Made by a program: the position numbers and the translations under genes. From assembly GCA_036784855.1 (NCBI GenBank), contig JAZDSV010000026.1, positions 155,086-219,085 on the forward strand: DNA of 64,000 nucleotides, in the 5' to 3' direction. Positions 21,756 through 34,481 of the stretch are shown piece after piece. The notes beneath the pieces were generated by a model, which was given only the letters and a program-made list of their open reading frames with translations, had not been told where the DNA came from and searched no databases. Source of the stretch: Aphelidium insulamus. Lineage: Eukaryota; Aphelidiomycota; Aphelidea; Aphelidiaceae. Position 1 is the stretch's first letter, and every line of letters starts with the position of its first letter.

Positions 21756-23774
21756 ATGGCGGCTGTACAGCGCGTCGAAGACACCCAAGTCGAAGGCAGT
21801 GCAGCAGCTGTTACACCCATAATAGTTGTGGAGCCGGCAGGGTGCTGCGCGTGGAGGGCTGGGCGCGATAAAAAACATCCACGATTCCGCCGGAAGAACA
21901 AGGTACACCCAGCGCCAGCGCCTACCACACCGGAAATTGTGGCCACTGCGCCTCTTCAGAACAGTGACCGTGATGCTGCACCCAGGATAACATCGCGGCC
22001 CACACTGACAGTGGACACGGCGGTGACAGCTACGACGAGGGGCACAAGCAGCACCACCATCAACGCCAACATTCCGGCACTGCAATATCTGAACTCTCCG
22101 GCAAGCGCCAGTGTCCCGCGACAACACACCGTGAACCTGCTGCAGCGTATCTGCAGTTCGGGGCAGCTCCGTGTGTTTATCGGCACGTGGAACATGTACG
22201 GCAAGGTATGTGATGGTGTACATGCACAGAGGGCCTTCAACTGCACGGCTAACGGCGACGTGTCAGCCACCGCCCGACACGCTGGAACCGTTCTTGGCGC
22301 GTCCGGTGGCGCGCGCCACCGACGACCAGCACCACATAATCGCCATCGGGACGCAAGAGTGCGAGCGGAGCATTGAGCGATCCGTGGTCTACCCCTCCAA
22401 ACAGGTGTGGGTGTCGTTTCTGTGCGGCTATCTGGCCAGTCGGTACACACTGGTGCGCTCCGAGACCATGGCGGCGTTGCACCTGGCCGTTTTCGTGGTC
22501 AAGGAGCTGGCACCGTATGTCACTGCCACCGAGGGCGCCTCCGTGGCCACCGGCATTGGCAATGTTGTGGGGTACTTCTATATATTTATAAATATATATC
22601 TCCACAACCTCTAATGCACGCAGCAACAAGGGCGCCGTGTCCATCGGTGTGATGCTGGGCCACTCACGCTCACTGCTCTTTGTGGCCAGCCACTTTACGG
22701 CCCATCAGACGCGCGTCAAGGAGCGCAACAGTGACTTTCACCGGATTCGCCGCGAATTGCCACTGCGAGGACTGCGCAAGCGGCATTCACGCTTCTCACG
22801 GCGAGGTCTGTATATGCTGTATATGCGATATTATAAATAGTGTATGCTATGTATATATATATATATATATATATATCTTATGCTATGGGACAGGTGGCAA
22901 GGGCGCCGATATTACAGACAAGTATGACTGCACGTTCTGGTTCGGGGATCTGAACTACCGGGTGAACGGCACACGGAAAATGGTGGACAGTCTGCTGCAG
23001 AAGCAAATGTGGGAAGTTCTCCTGGCCAACGATCAGCTGGCCATTGAGATGCGGCAGGGAAATGTGTTCTCCGGCTTCACCGAGGGCCCCATCCACTTTC
23101 CGCCCACGTACAAGTTTGTTGTGCGCGGCAGTCGGGACGATGGCCGCAGCAGTATAGCCAGTGCCGCCAGTTCACCGGTATCCGGCACCGCCACCGCACT
23201 TAAGCGAGAGCCGCGGTCACCAGAGGCGCGCAGCCGACGCATATCATCCACGTCCGTCGACAGCAACCTTTCCACTTCAAGTTCGACTGAACTCGCAACA
23301 GCTGCAACGAATCTTACATCTCCTGATGGCCGGGGTCTTAATGCCATCATCACGGACGATGAAACACTCGCTGCGGGAGAGGCCGGCAGATACGGAAACA
23401 CTATTGATGGCAACGTGTACGACCCATCAAAGAAGCAGCGGATTCCCAGCTGGACCGACCGCATACTGTACAAGGTTGCCAGTGCGCCGACAACCGGGTC
23501 CACGCTGCTCAGTGCCATTGGGTCCAGCAGCGGACAACCGCCACTCAAGCTGAACCTGGTGGAGTATGGGAGCACGCCGCAGCTCCAGTGTTCCGACCAC
23601 AAGCCCGTGTACGGCAAGTTCGCCGCCGACATTGACTGGCATGATATTATTCCGCCGTCCGCACTGAGCCTGGAGCCGCCCAGATCGCACTCTATTGCGC
23701 AAATATTTCTGCCTGCCAGCGTGGTGAACAAGAAAGGGAATGTCGCCGGTCAGGGCCGGTGCACAGTGTCCTGA
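21756..23774 (+). CDS. INPP5E-like phosphatidylinositol 5-phosphatase with C-terminal CaaX box
   Basis: Four exons, about 600 residues, ATG 21756. A basic, Pro/Thr-rich N terminus precedes a complete 5-phosphatase domain: [98 protein letters not shown] and [12 protein letters not shown]. The segment from [11 protein letters not shown] to PPTYKF matches INPP5E particularly well. The protein ends in CTVS, a CaaX box expected to be farnesylated (human INPP5E ends CSVS). It should hydrolyse PI(4,5)P2 and PI(3,4,5)P3 at a prenyl-directed membrane, the cilium in animals. A Ser-rich insertion sits between PTYKF and the [11 protein letters not shown] segment. The farnesyltransferase beta gene lies 11 kb away. 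One intron has a (TA)n tract. Confidence 0.92.
22851..22876. repeat. Intronic (TA)n microsatellite, INPP5E-like gene
   Basis: About twelve TA units in the third intron of the phosphatase gene. Confidence 0.85.
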
Positions 23775-23835
23775 GTGCAGAAGGTACACCATCTCTAACT
23801 ATCTATTATATGCGAAGGTAAATATTGAAAGCGCG

Positions 23836-26800
23836 TCAAGTCCGTTTTGGCGTTTTCCAGCTGTAGAATTCGATGAATACCACGCTGACATTGTCGGTGC
23901 TGCCCAGCCGTAGAGCCTCGTCGACCAGCGCCTCACTGACGCCCTTGGTGCGCTTCCCATTCTTGGACAAGTACTTTTTGACAAATGTCCGCACTTGTGC
24001 CGGCGACATGACGTCCCACAGGCCGTCACAGGCCAGCACAATAAACTCCTCGTCGCCCGTGATATCAAACTCTCGCACGTCAGCCTCGGGGATAATGACT
24101 CGGTGTCTAAAGTTGCCAAATGCGCGGCTCACTGCCACAATTCCATTGACACGCATGATGCCGTTCTCGTCATTCACGAACCCGCCCAACTTTTCAATCC
24201 GTGCCTTCTCTGTCTGCGAGTGGATACATACATTAGTAAATTGTATATAATACAATATCTACCAGAGATCGTTATTACCTCCTGGGCAGGTTTGTGTGGG
24301 TGTACCAGTTCGATATCGTTGGATTTGGTGTATAGCGTGGCCATGGAGTCGCCGACCCACGCAACGTACATCTTTGTTCCGCGAATAATGATCACAACGC
24401 CCGTGCTGCCGGCCGTGTTGGACAGGTACAGCCGCTCCACATACTCTTTAAGCGCGTCTTGCGTCGTCATAAACGTGTCCACCATTGCCTTCTTGGGATC
24501 CTCTTCAAACGTGGCGCACCGCATGATGTTCATGTGAAGATGTGTCTCGATGTAGGAAGCCACATTAATTCCACCGTGACCGTCATACACTGCATAGTAC
24601 GATACGGGCTGATCGGGCTTCTAGTAGTACACACAGTAAGATCAATGAGCATTAGCACTTATGTCATGCAACTACACTCACATTACGATCACACAGCAAG
24701 TCCATGTAAGGTATGTGGATGTGTCGGTCTTCCATGGTGGGCCGGATTCCTTGCTTGGCACAGTACTCGTACCGGGTGCTGACCTTGGGTGCCCCCGTCA
24801 GATCGGGCTTGCTACGAAAAACAGTTAGATACTTATATACATGATCTTACGATGAACATACGCATCAAAGGAACGAATCTCCTCTTGTAGCGTTGCTTCA
24901 ATCTTGTCTTCAAAGTACTTTTTGATTTTGACCAGTTCGTAAAACTCTTTCTCGGGCACTTTGAATGACGGTAATTGGGGCGAGGCGAGGAACTCCTTGA
25001 CCAGCCGTTTGACTAGAGATGTGGCGAACCAGTCGGCCACACTCACGCCGGGGTGTGCACTCTGACACTTGAACACGGCGGTGGAGTAGTTGGGGTGACC
25101 GTTGATTTCATGTAGTGCTGTCATCATGCAGACCTTTTCCATGTCGGCCTGGGCGATGGTTTCAGGCTGCGCGAAGCTGAAGGAAAACTGCGGCCGGGGT
25201 CTGTGTTAACAACAGCTACAACTATAAAACTATACATTCACGAACCGGCACCGGTTTGTCTTGCATGAATGAGGCAGGTGTTTCTGACACGGCGCAGACG
25301 GCATTCTTCCACGCCGTCTTCAGCTCCGTCAGCCAATGTTCAATGTTCTTGTCCCCCGAAGGCGCCGTCAGATAGACCGGTTTGGTGCGCCAGGTCATGC
25401 GAATGATACTGTGCTCCGCGCTTTCCCAGCTGATGTCCTGAATGTCTTTGAGGCGCATTTCGCCTGCGATTTCCGGGTCCTTGTCATGCACGGAAGTGAT
25501 TATACGCGTTGGTTGCAGCACAAAGTACATTTTTTTGCCACCGCCCTTTTTCTTAAAAATATTAGGTAAATATAGCTACTGATACTAATCGACACTAACC
25601 AGCTTGGGCAGAGCGGATCCTGTCTTTACATAGCCTTCGATAATGGCGCGGTTCTGAGAAAGTTAAATGAGACAATATATGTAAAAATGTCAACCATACA
25701 GCATTACGGTCGGCTATGGCTTGCGGCGTATTTGCTTGGGCGGCAGCGCGAATCCGCTTGACAGTCAGATCGGCCCATTCAAACAGATTCTTGTTGGTCG
25801 CTCCGTGGCGACGCACAGCATTGATGAGCTGCTCCTCCAAGCCGAGTCTCAGTATCGGTTTCAGAGAGTTCTGCTCGAAAGTGGCATTGAAGAGCGCCCA
25901 GCACGCGGCCTCTTGCACCTTGACCTTGTCTGCGTGTGTGACCATTACCGCCTTTATCGCCGTATATGTTCCGGCAGTAGCGAACAGCGATGCCGTATCG
26001 GCTGTATATGTATATGTATATGTATAAAAACATCAATCGATATATAACAGTGTAACGTACAGTGCAGGGCAATATTGCCGAGTGCATAGCAAGACTGCTC
26101 TGCGAGCGCCGCGTCGGAACTGTGCGAGCTGAGGGCGTTGAGCATGAGCATGCCGGCGCGGTCACAGGCCACCTTGCGGAACTGTTCCGTCACGGTCAAG
26201 TTGCGCAGCACCCACATGGTCATGGTCATGCAGAGCAGATCCTGCAAACAGATGCTGAATGCCGACACCACGGCGTCGAACAGGCCCGCATCGATCAGCA
26301 GCTGCCCGTTCACCTCGGCGTAGTTGACCAGCGCGTGCATGCCTTCGCGCACAGTCTCGGTGGCGCCTGGATGTTCTCGCATCAGCTTTACAATGTCACA
26401 CGCGCGCGGTTCGGCACCCGAACTGCCGCCCAGCTCCTTGACTACACAAATAGTAAGTGTGTATAACAATACTACACTACATATGTACACAGATACACTA
26501 CATACACTTGCGCGACAGCACGACAAGTACGGCCAGCACGCGGTCAATGCACGGATGGTGCCGATCGGTGGCCACCAGGTTAAACACCTGATCCAGCAGG
26601 TCCTTGTGCCAGTGCAGCTCCGTGGCGCCCTGGAAGGCGGTGGCGGGCGCGTAGTGCGCATACATATCCGTGAGGTAGGTACGCAGTGCGTCGATCTGCC
26701 GCGCCGTCATCAGCGAGTGTTTGAGGCGCAGGGCCTGCAGCAGTTGGGCGGCGTGTGTGGCGCACGGTTCGGCTGCGCTGAACTTTGGCGGCGTGAGCGA

Positions 26801-27541
26801 CTCGTCGGCTGTGAGCGGCGTGCCGGTCACGGGGTCCAGCCGCTCGCCGCCCGTGTTCGCCGGGTCTGTCATGGTCACGGTGACTTCGGTGTTGGTGCTG
26901 GTGTCGTGGAATGTGCTGGCCACCGACATGGCACCAGCTGGCATCTGTGACTGTGGACGCGGTGGATGTGCGGTAGTCGTCACGCTGGCCTTGCGCTCCT
27001 GCTTGCCGGTCGGGCCGCTTTCGTCCTTGCCTGCCGTGGCGGCAACGGTTGTTGCTGCGGTGGCGGTGGCAGTGGGCGTGAGTGTCTGGGTGTCCATGGA
27101 GTCCAGGGAGGTGGTACGTGCGGGCACAGTGGGTGCACCGCCCTCGCCCAGAATGGCGGCGGCAAACCGCGCCACCGAATGGTCAATGGCGGCCGGGTTT
27201 TCGCGTCGGGGCACCACGGTCGGCGGGTCGGCGCCACTGCCACTCAGATTCGGATCCGTCGGCGAGGTCACTGTCAGTGTCGCCGTCTTTGCCACCGCTG
27301 CCATCACCGCCTCGTCGTCAACGCCATTCGTAGTGGCCAGCTTGTCTGGGGTAGACGCAGGCGTGTCCGCGGCGGCCGTATTACTGTCTGGCTTGTCCTC
27401 ACTTGAGACAGGCTTGAGGTCCTTGAGGGCCAATTCGCTGCCTGACCGCGACACATTGTCTGCCACAGTGTCCATGTGCCTGCCGTCGTGCTCGTCCTCT
27501 CCAGCCGCGCAAACTAAGTGCTGCTGGCTGTCGCTACTCAT
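23836..27541 (-). CDS. ARM-repeat / PH / PP2C-type protein phosphatase fusion
   Basis: About nine exons, near 1090 residues, ATG 27541-27539. The N-terminal 280 residues are Thr/Ala/Pro-rich. Then come armadillo-like helices (HALVNYAEVNGQLLIDAG, VLRNLTVTEQFRKVACD, SCYALGNIALH, EAACWALFNATFEQNS). A PH domain follows (KKMYFVLQPTRIITSV, IIRMTWRTKPVYLTAP, IEHWLTELKTAWKNA), then a helical linker and a PP2C catalytic domain with its metal-binding signatures intact: GIRPTMEDRH, YAVYDGHGG, WVGDSMATL, AVSRAFGNF, LACDGLWDV and GSTDNVSV. It should dephosphorylate Ser/Thr in a Mg/Mn-dependent way, probably at membranes through the PH domain. The layout recalls PHLPP (PH-LRR-PP2C) with ARM repeats in place of LRRs. 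It converges with the 5-phosphatase, stops about 60 bp apart. Confidence 0.9.
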
Positions 27542-27751
27542 GTGCCGCGACAAATAAGGCCCGAGTGATGTGTGCCCGGGGAAGCTGCGATGGCAACGTG
27601 TGTTGCTGAAGTGTTTGCGTGTCGCAATGCCTGGGACTAACCCGGGTCGGGGCCTGATTGCCCCAGAGCGCGCCCGAACCTTAACATCAGAGCCCGGTGC
27701 AGACCTTAACCCACATATGTACTAATATACAACACATTTACTCAAATAAAC

Positions 27752-28543
27752 TCAGCGAGGCAGCAGAGACCAGGAGCGATAGAAGCCACAATAGGTCAAC
27801 TGCCAGAACAGCACGCCTAGCACCACACCCAGCGCCTTCTCGGCGGCCGTATGAAAGTGCAGACTGGTCACCAGCAGCATGGCGGACCACAACATCAGTA
27901 GCAGTAGGAGTGCCGCGGTTAGCCACCACTCCAAACACTGTCTGGCAGTGCCGGCACCCACGGCATTATGCACGCGTAGTATCCGCCGCCACCGCACCTC
28001 CTCCGCGATGAACAGCGACGCGTGGATCAACAGAAAACAGTGGCCAGACACGTCCACCGACTGCCACCGGTGCCCGGCATCCACGCAGCTGGCATGTGTG
28101 TATGCCATATCACGCTCATCCATCGCCACCCGCTCGCCGCTGTGGTCGGTGCAGGCAGCCAGCGGCCAGTGCATCCACACCCGCATCAGCAGCGACTGGC
28201 CGAAACACCATTGAGTCACCGCGCACCAATACCCGCTGGCCAGCACCCAGCGCTGCACCGCCCTCCACATCTGCACACATAGTTAACTGGCATCCGTACA
28301 TGGGTTGCATGCACCACTGTGCCGTACATGGCGACCGGGCCGCGTAGACACCAGCAGGTAGGCAAGCACCGGCACACTGGTCCAGGCCCAGCCCAGCTTG
28401 ACCAGGTAGCGGTTGACGGGATTGCGGCGATCGCGCCAGTAATCGGTGGCCTGCAGCAGCTCGCCGTGGCCCAGCGACGTGAAGAGCGCCACAAGCGTCG
28501 CATACGCCGATGCAATCACCTTGCGTGCTCCCCTGGCAATCAT
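27752..28543 (-). CDS. FIT/Scs3 family fat-storage-inducing membrane protein
   Basis: Two exons with ATG 28543-28541 and a 57-bp phase-0 intron joining PGRH to MWRAVQRWVL. About six hydrophobic segments. The FIT hallmarks are CVDAGHRWQSVDVSGHCFLL (first catalytic His in SGHCFLL) and LHFHTAAEKALGVVLGVLFW (second His in FHT..EK). FIT proteins are ER acyl-CoA diphosphatases needed for lipid-droplet budding and phospholipid balance; yeast has Scs3 and Yft2. At about 245 residues it is close to human FITM2. A (TG)n tract lies directly upstream of the start codon. Confidence 0.9.
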
Positions 28544-28693
28544 ATTGTGTGTGTGTGTGTGTGTGTGTGTCAGTGTCAGTGTTGGTGTCTCTCTTTCTCT
28601 CTCTGTGTGTCTCTGTGTGTGTGCTCCTCTGTGTGTGTATACTATTACTATTTACTATCATGTATCTCTATTTATTGTAGTGCAGCGGAGAGT

Positions 28694-29748
28694 CTACTTG
28701 GCCTTGCGGCAGGCGCGCTTCAGGTTAGATTTGAGCTTGGCGGCATCAGTTGTGGTGTCATTGGTGCTCGCAGCTGGACGCGCATGGACCGGTGGCAGCA
28801 GCTTGTTGAAGCGCATTACGCGATTGCTGGCCGCCCATCGCACACGCTTCTCATCACCGCCGGCCGGAGACACATCCACTTCATTTTCATTAGTGTCGGG
28901 TGCCGCCTGCTGCACCAACACTTCCTTCTTGGAGGCGGCGGCAATGGCCACTGCAGCCTCGCTCTCCACCGACAGCACTTGGAATGTGTCGACTGCCCGT
29001 TTGCGCTTTCGCATGCCATTCATCAGCACTGTGACGGTGGAGTGTTGGTGCTTATGAGATGATCTCGTGGATGGTGCATGCTCTTTAGCTGTCGCGACTG
29101 ATGGCGATGTTGCGGTGAGCAGCAATGGGGCAATTGCTGGACATGTCGGTGTCAGTGAGTGCAGCAGCGTGCGGATCCGGAATTCGTTGCTGGATGCCGC
29201 ACGGCGACTCCACAGGGCTTCGGCTACGGCGAGCACGTGTTCTTGGGTGCAGGAGGCCGCCAGCACGTCAATGAATCCCGCTTGAATGTTGTTGATGGTG
29301 GCCTTGTCTCCAGACAGCAGCATCAAGTTGAATATGGGCCGCGATATGGCGACCAGTGTCTGCTTGCTGACGACTGTTGATACATTATTACAGCTGTCAT
29401 CCGCCTCCTGCTTGCCACCCGTTGCCTCCAGCAGCAGTGGCAAGTAGTTTTCACACACATAGTACCGCAGTGATCTGGGGGCGGTGGAGTCGGTGCTGCT
29501 CGATTAGTGACAAGAAATTAATTCATACGTTGTACAAATGTACCAGAGTGGACCGCCTTGCAGAATGCTGTTGAATGAGTGAACAAGCTGCGCGTCCCAC
29601 TCGGCCTCTGCCAGCGCCTGGAACGATGCGATAATCATCTGCCGCACCAAGTCATAATACTTGTCCATCCTGCAGAAGATAAGGCAATTCTGGTAGCCTT
29701 ATATATATATAGATAGTAGCCTTATATACATATTATATACAGTAGCTC

Positions 29749-29780
<32 letters not shown>

Positions 29781-30306
29781 GCAGCCTTATATATATGTAT
29801 ATAGAGAGAACTGCCAAACAAGACCAACCGCAAATAATCAATGCCATGCCACTCGCGGCAGAGAATGCGCCAGAACGCGTCGCAGTAGCGCAGACTGTCG
29901 GCGGCACCGCGCGGGAACAGCTTCATCACCCCGGCTAGCTGACAGGCCAGCGCGTGCTGCACGTGTGGCTTGTCGCTCATCCACATGCAGTAGAACAGCC
30001 CCTTCCACAGCTTGAGCATGCCCACGTCTGATATAGTCGTCGCAATGGAATTCCCGCTATCTTCCGGCTGCAGTGGCGGCGACGGGTGAGATGTCACGGC
30101 GGCCGCCTGTGCCATAATCATCTTTTGCAGGATGGCCACGGCATTGTCGCGTTCGCGGCGATCTGGTCAGTGGTCAGTGTACAGTGTTGGCGTGCAAATC
30201 GCGCCCGGCAGCACTCACGGTTGGCGGCCAGTCCCTTGGCCAGTGTTATGTACGAAGCGTCCACGGCCGCGTCCAACAATGCCGACTGCTCCGTGCTTGG
30301 TGCCAT
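28694..30306 (-). CDS. RRP1: RRP1/NOP52-like ribosomal RNA processing protein
   Basis: Start MAPSTEQSALLDAAV at 30306-30304, stop TAG at 28696-28694. The N-terminal part has the conserved Rrp1 block: AKGLAANRE, RDNAVAILQKM, KLWKGLFYCMWMSDKP and LFPRGAADSLRYCDAFWRIL, then RMDKYYDLVRQM. The C-terminal part is Ala/Lys-rich with a basic RKRKRAVDTFQVLS. Rrp1 acts in the nucleolus in pre-60S maturation, 27S to 25S rRNA processing. One intron carries (TA)n and TATATG tracts at about 29700-29810. FIT follows closely on the same strand (about 150 bp). Confidence 0.9.
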
Positions 30307-30490
30307 TTTGCGCGTTGGTGATATTCAGAGATTGACTGGCAAGGACTCTTTCTCCAACTTTCAAGCGTCGCATTTCAAATCACGTAATGGATATGATATG
30401 TCTATGGCCAGCAGAGCAATTGAATGGATATTTGTCTCAATTTACTGGCTGCTTATATATATATATAATATATGCTATAAACATTAATAG

Positions 30491-30840
30491 TCAAAGGCAA
30501 TTTATTCTGCTATAAACAGAGTTGTTGCCGACATTGCTGCCGACATTGCCAGCGCCTTGTTGTCTTCTTCGGCCACTTTGATACCGGTGGAAAGTTTCCA
30601 GTGCAGCCGGTGACAGGCGTGACCCAGTCGGGAGCCATGCCACGGCAAACAAACGCGACCGGGATGGCGGCTTTAGGGTGGCGTTTTCTTTTTGCAACTC
30701 TTGAAAACATTCAGCCGGGTGATCGCCAGTAAATTCAATGACAACCTTTGAGCTTCCGGCCGCTATGTACTCTGCTCATTGTGGCCTCAAGACGGCTATG
30801 GCGCTGGCTGGGCGGCAGTAATGTGACGCTTAAACAACAT
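30491..30840 (-). CDS. Short hypothetical protein (unrecognised)
   Basis: A coherent reading frame runs KVVIEFTGDHPAECFQELQK, then RSRLFAVAWLPTGSRLSP, and ends at 30491. It has no ATG of its own; a plausible model starts at ATG 30840 (MLFK) and splices over a 56-bp intron ending just before 30771. That gives about 95 residues. The C terminus is Gly/Asn-rich. No family is recognised. The putative intron contains a 25-bp block that is nearly repeated near the TBCD start, so the region may be regulatory instead of coding. Confidence 0.4.
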
Positions 30841-31033
30841 GATTTATCAACGACCTGTATTTACTTAAAGAACATGGTTCATGACGGCCTGTCAATTAAG
30901 CAACAAAGTAAAATGTTGGCGGCACATAAAAGTCTTGCCGCGGTATTTAAGCTTCTCTGCACTTTCAAGAAAAGAGCGATAAATATTTAGTCCTCTCGCT
31001 CACAATAAATACAATTGTAAAAGCGCAGCATAA

Positions 31034-32139
31034 ATGGTCGTCGAACACGCCCACTCAGCCGCCGAGTTCCAGCAGCGCATGGATGCAGCAGTGGCCGCCA
31101 ACGTGCTGCTAGTGGTGGACTTTACCGCCTCGTGCGTACAGCTGCGTATGGTCTACACATTCACACACACTCTTACCGCATATTCAGCTGGTGTGGACCG
31201 TGCAAGGCGATTGCGCCCGTGTTTGAGCAGCTGTCCAACAAGTACGCTGCGTCGGCCAAGTTTGTCAAGGTGGATGTGGACGAGGTGCAGCCGGTGGCAC
31301 AGGCACACGGTATTTATATTCAGCATCGTCACGCATAATGCCGCATTGAACGCCCGCAGGCATATCGGCCATGCCCACGTTTCTGTTTTTTGTGCGCGGC
31401 ACCAAAGTGGACGAGCTCCGGGGCGCCAATGCCGGACAGCTTGAGCAGCTGATAAAGAAGCATTCCGCAGGTGGATCATCTCCATCATCCGAGCCGGCCC
31501 AGGCCCCATTCGGCATTGCCGGTCAGGTAGGTCGCGCTCTCTGTTAGTCTATGTATCCTACAGCAGATGTGACCCAATTCTTTAGGTTTATCTCGATGCA
31601 ACTGTGCTGAAGTCACATGTGGAGTGTCTGAATGAGAGTGCTGAACATCGCGTTGCAAACTTATTTGCGGATGCCGGCAAAGGTTACTTGGCGTCCGACT
31701 GCGACGAACAGCTCCTCATCTCCATCCCGTTCATGCAGCCTGTCAAGGTGGGCTGCTGGTTGCCGGTTGAATGATGTAGTAGTTAATATATGCCAAACAG
31801 ATTCACTCGATAAAGTTTACGGCGCCCGAGGGCCTGGCCAACGTCCCCAAGACCATCAAGCTGTTTGCCAACAGAAAGAACCTCGGCTTTGACGAAGCCG
31901 ACACAATTGAACCGACGCAGACAATCGAGTTGACTGCGGCCGACTATGCCGCGGATAGCATCACGGCGCTGCGGTTTGTAAAGTTTCAAAATGTCAACCA
32001 CTTGTCCATATTTGTGGTGGACAATGCGGATGGGTCCGATGTGACCGTGCTTGCTGGCATCAAGTTTGTCGGTTCTCCACTGCAGGTGACCAAGGACCTC
32101 ACGTCGCTAAAAGCCGATGCGAAAGCTGGTCACGAATAG
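31034..32139 (+). CDS. Thioredoxin-like protein with PITH domain (TXNL1)
   Basis: Four or five exons, ATG 31034. An intron interrupts the codons just before the active site, so DFTAS is followed by WCGPC after splicing. The thioredoxin fold shows [13 protein letters not shown] with both redox cysteines and [11 protein letters not shown] with the cis-proline. The C-terminal PITH domain follows: [40 protein letters not shown] and [20 protein letters not shown]1 is a cytosolic/nuclear redox protein that docks on the 26S proteasome through PITH. An AATAAA signal lies just after the stop. Confidence 0.94.
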
Positions 32140-32320
32140 TTGTTGTCCAGCCGATGCTGCCGCCTGTCATTATGTACTATGCCAATAAAATGGGATATAT
32201 GCATGTATTCAATGCTCTACTGCACCAGACTATGAGAAATGCAACCATATCATAAGATAAGCTCAACACAAAAGTATATTATAAGTATATACATAAGTAA
32301 AAGTAAAAAATGCAAAAATA

Positions 32321-32392
32321 TTCCGCATCGGGGAATTGAACCCCGGCCGTCTCGGTGAGAGCGAGAAATCCTAGCCACTAGACCAATGCGGA
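32321..32392 (-). tRNA. tRNA-Glu (anticodon CTC)
   Basis: On the minus strand a 72-nt cloverleaf begins TCCGCATTGGTCTAGTGG. The acceptor arm is TCCGCAT/ATGCGGA, the anticodon loop CTCTCAC reads CTC, and the T arm is CGGGGTTCAATTCCCCG. A TTTTT Pol III terminator follows. It differs from the second tRNA-Glu at 36353 by three bases. No intron. Confidence 0.95.
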
Positions 32393-32467
32393 TTGATGGA
32401 TGATGCAAGCTAAAAAGCACATTGGAATTTTTTGACTGTATTTACAAACTCTAAAAACGGCGCAACT

Positions 32468-34388
32468 ATGTGCATTTCAAGCATGATCTATGTGCTCGCC
32501 GCGCTTGCCGTGGCTGTGAGCGGAGAGGCTCTGCCTTCCGCGTTAAAATCTGTGAATGCCGCGCCGCATATTCCCACGTATACCGTATCCACATCCACGT
32601 GCACTTGGCTTTCGAGCAATGCGACATTTTCCGTTGACGGCGCGAATGGACGCATCCGAGTGGACTATGATCAGCACCGATTCTCCCTGTTCTATCGCGT
32701 ACGATTTACTTATTTGTTTGTGTGTGATTATCATCAATATTGATCGCGTAGGATTCTGCATACGACTTTGTGGTTGATGCGGAAGACGGTACTTGCTCAT
32801 CGTGGAAACGCAAGGCCATCACGTGGCAAATCCATGATAACGTTTTTGAGAACGCCACGCACTCTGGCACCATGTGGCACAACGGTCGTCAATTGGAGCG
32901 ATGGACTGGCGCGCATCATTGTATTGGACAGCAGATTCATCTCTCCAATACAATGATAACGGGTGCGGATAATGAGCCGGTGGAGATATTGCTGGATTCG
33001 CAAGCAAACTTTGTCGCAGTAGGAACTGAAAGCTCCTTGCCTGTAACGTATTGCGATCTGCATAATTTCGCGCCCACGGTAAAACAAGATTTATTTGACC
33101 TGAAGGGACTTTTGAAGTCATGTCCTATTGTGCCCGAACCGAATATCCCAGAGTTTACAGTGGATGTCATCAACGTTCAAGAAAAATCAAGCTACCGACT
33201 GACAGTTTCAACGCCAAAAGCTGTCAGAAAAAAAACACTAACCGCATCTGATGGCGTAGAGTTTGTCAGTGTCATGGTCAATGTATGTGAGCCGCCGGTA
33301 AAATGGCGTGTAACTTTTAACTTATGCAGGATAAGAAGTACGAGTTTACAGGGGCGCAAGACGAGCCATTTTGTGCTGTGTGGAATTCATCTCAGTTTGA
33401 CTCTTTGTCACTTGGTCACAAGGACCTGTTCCAATTCGCGGAGGTAATATACATGTTAATCAAAAGAAATCAGTTTAGGTAATATCTTTTAGTATTGCGG
33501 TTTAATCCTCGTTGGAATTCAAAAGTTGCGGGTGTGGAAAAACGCTGGCAACTTGGATCGCTGGTTAGACCTTTATTTGTTAACGGATGCACTGACGGGA
33601 GAATACGTCGCATATTCCTACAGTTATAAGTCACCTGCAAATCTGTCCGACTTTGATTTCACATTTGAGAACTTTGCGCGATCCGCTGACCTGTCTACGC
33701 CGTTGCCATTGGCAGAGTGTCGACAGCAATATGACGATAAAACCATTCATAGCGCGCCGCATATTGCACAAAAACCAAAGCCACTCATCCCGCAATTAAC
33801 TGCGACAATTATCAACCAAGGCAATGCCAAGAAGTATTTCGCCGACTTCTCTACTAATCGCGTAAAAACGATATTGTACGATCTGGTTGAGCTCTGGCTC
33901 CCAGGGCCGAACTGGCAGGCAAGCAGCTAGCTATAATTGCTTTCGCTTATGGACCTTTTAGCATACGGTTATAAGTTCAACGGTAGAGCGAAATAGCTGC
34001 CGTGTAGTCGATGATCGTCACTTGAATTGTGACATTTTTTCCAATGCAACGGTAAGCCTGCATGCCGCGCAGAGTCGTCGATGTAAGTTTATTAACAAAC
34101 AAAAAATTCACATTATCACAGTACGCCGGAGAGACAGTGTTCCAAGGCCGCAAACTGGATCGCTGGCTCCATGTCCGCAGTCCAACATGTGGACCGGTGC
34201 GGTGGCCTGATCAGGCGATGCTGGTTGATGGCAAGACCGGAGACTATGTTGCCTTCATTGATGGACCCAACGCACTGTGGATCTTTACGGATATAGTGCG
34301 ACAAGTTCCTGCCGGTACATTTGACTTGGGTATTCCCGTGGAGCAATGCGAACCCTATACGTGGGACTATCGATTTGTGGAGTATTGA
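32468..34388 (+). CDS. Secreted repeat protein of unknown family
   Basis: ATG 32468 gives a signal peptide (MCISSMIYVLAALAVAVSG). Six exons, about 550 residues. Three related modules are seen, each centred on a G-x-L-[DE]-R-W motif: HNGRQLERWTG, NAGNLDRWLDLY and QGRKLDRWLHV. The last two are followed by TGEYVAY and TGDYVAF, then a PL-[AI]-P-[LV]-E-x-C-like end (PLPLAECR, GIPVEQCE). The intron at 33919-33961 fits only as GC-AG (CAG followed by GCAAGC); internal alignment of modules supports it. Paired cysteines suggest disulfides. No known family is recognised; it is probably extracellular or wall-associated. Confidence 0.75.
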
Positions 34389-34481
34389 CAGCGGCCTGAG
34401 TGTTACATAGTCGGCAGATTACGTTCAACATATAAATATATCTAAATACCAGCCAAGTAAATACTTCTAGAACCGACTAAA

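Noticed and set aside
28545-28690. Cys/Val-rich frames in the TG/TC repeat
   Set aside because: Products of simple repeats, not genes.
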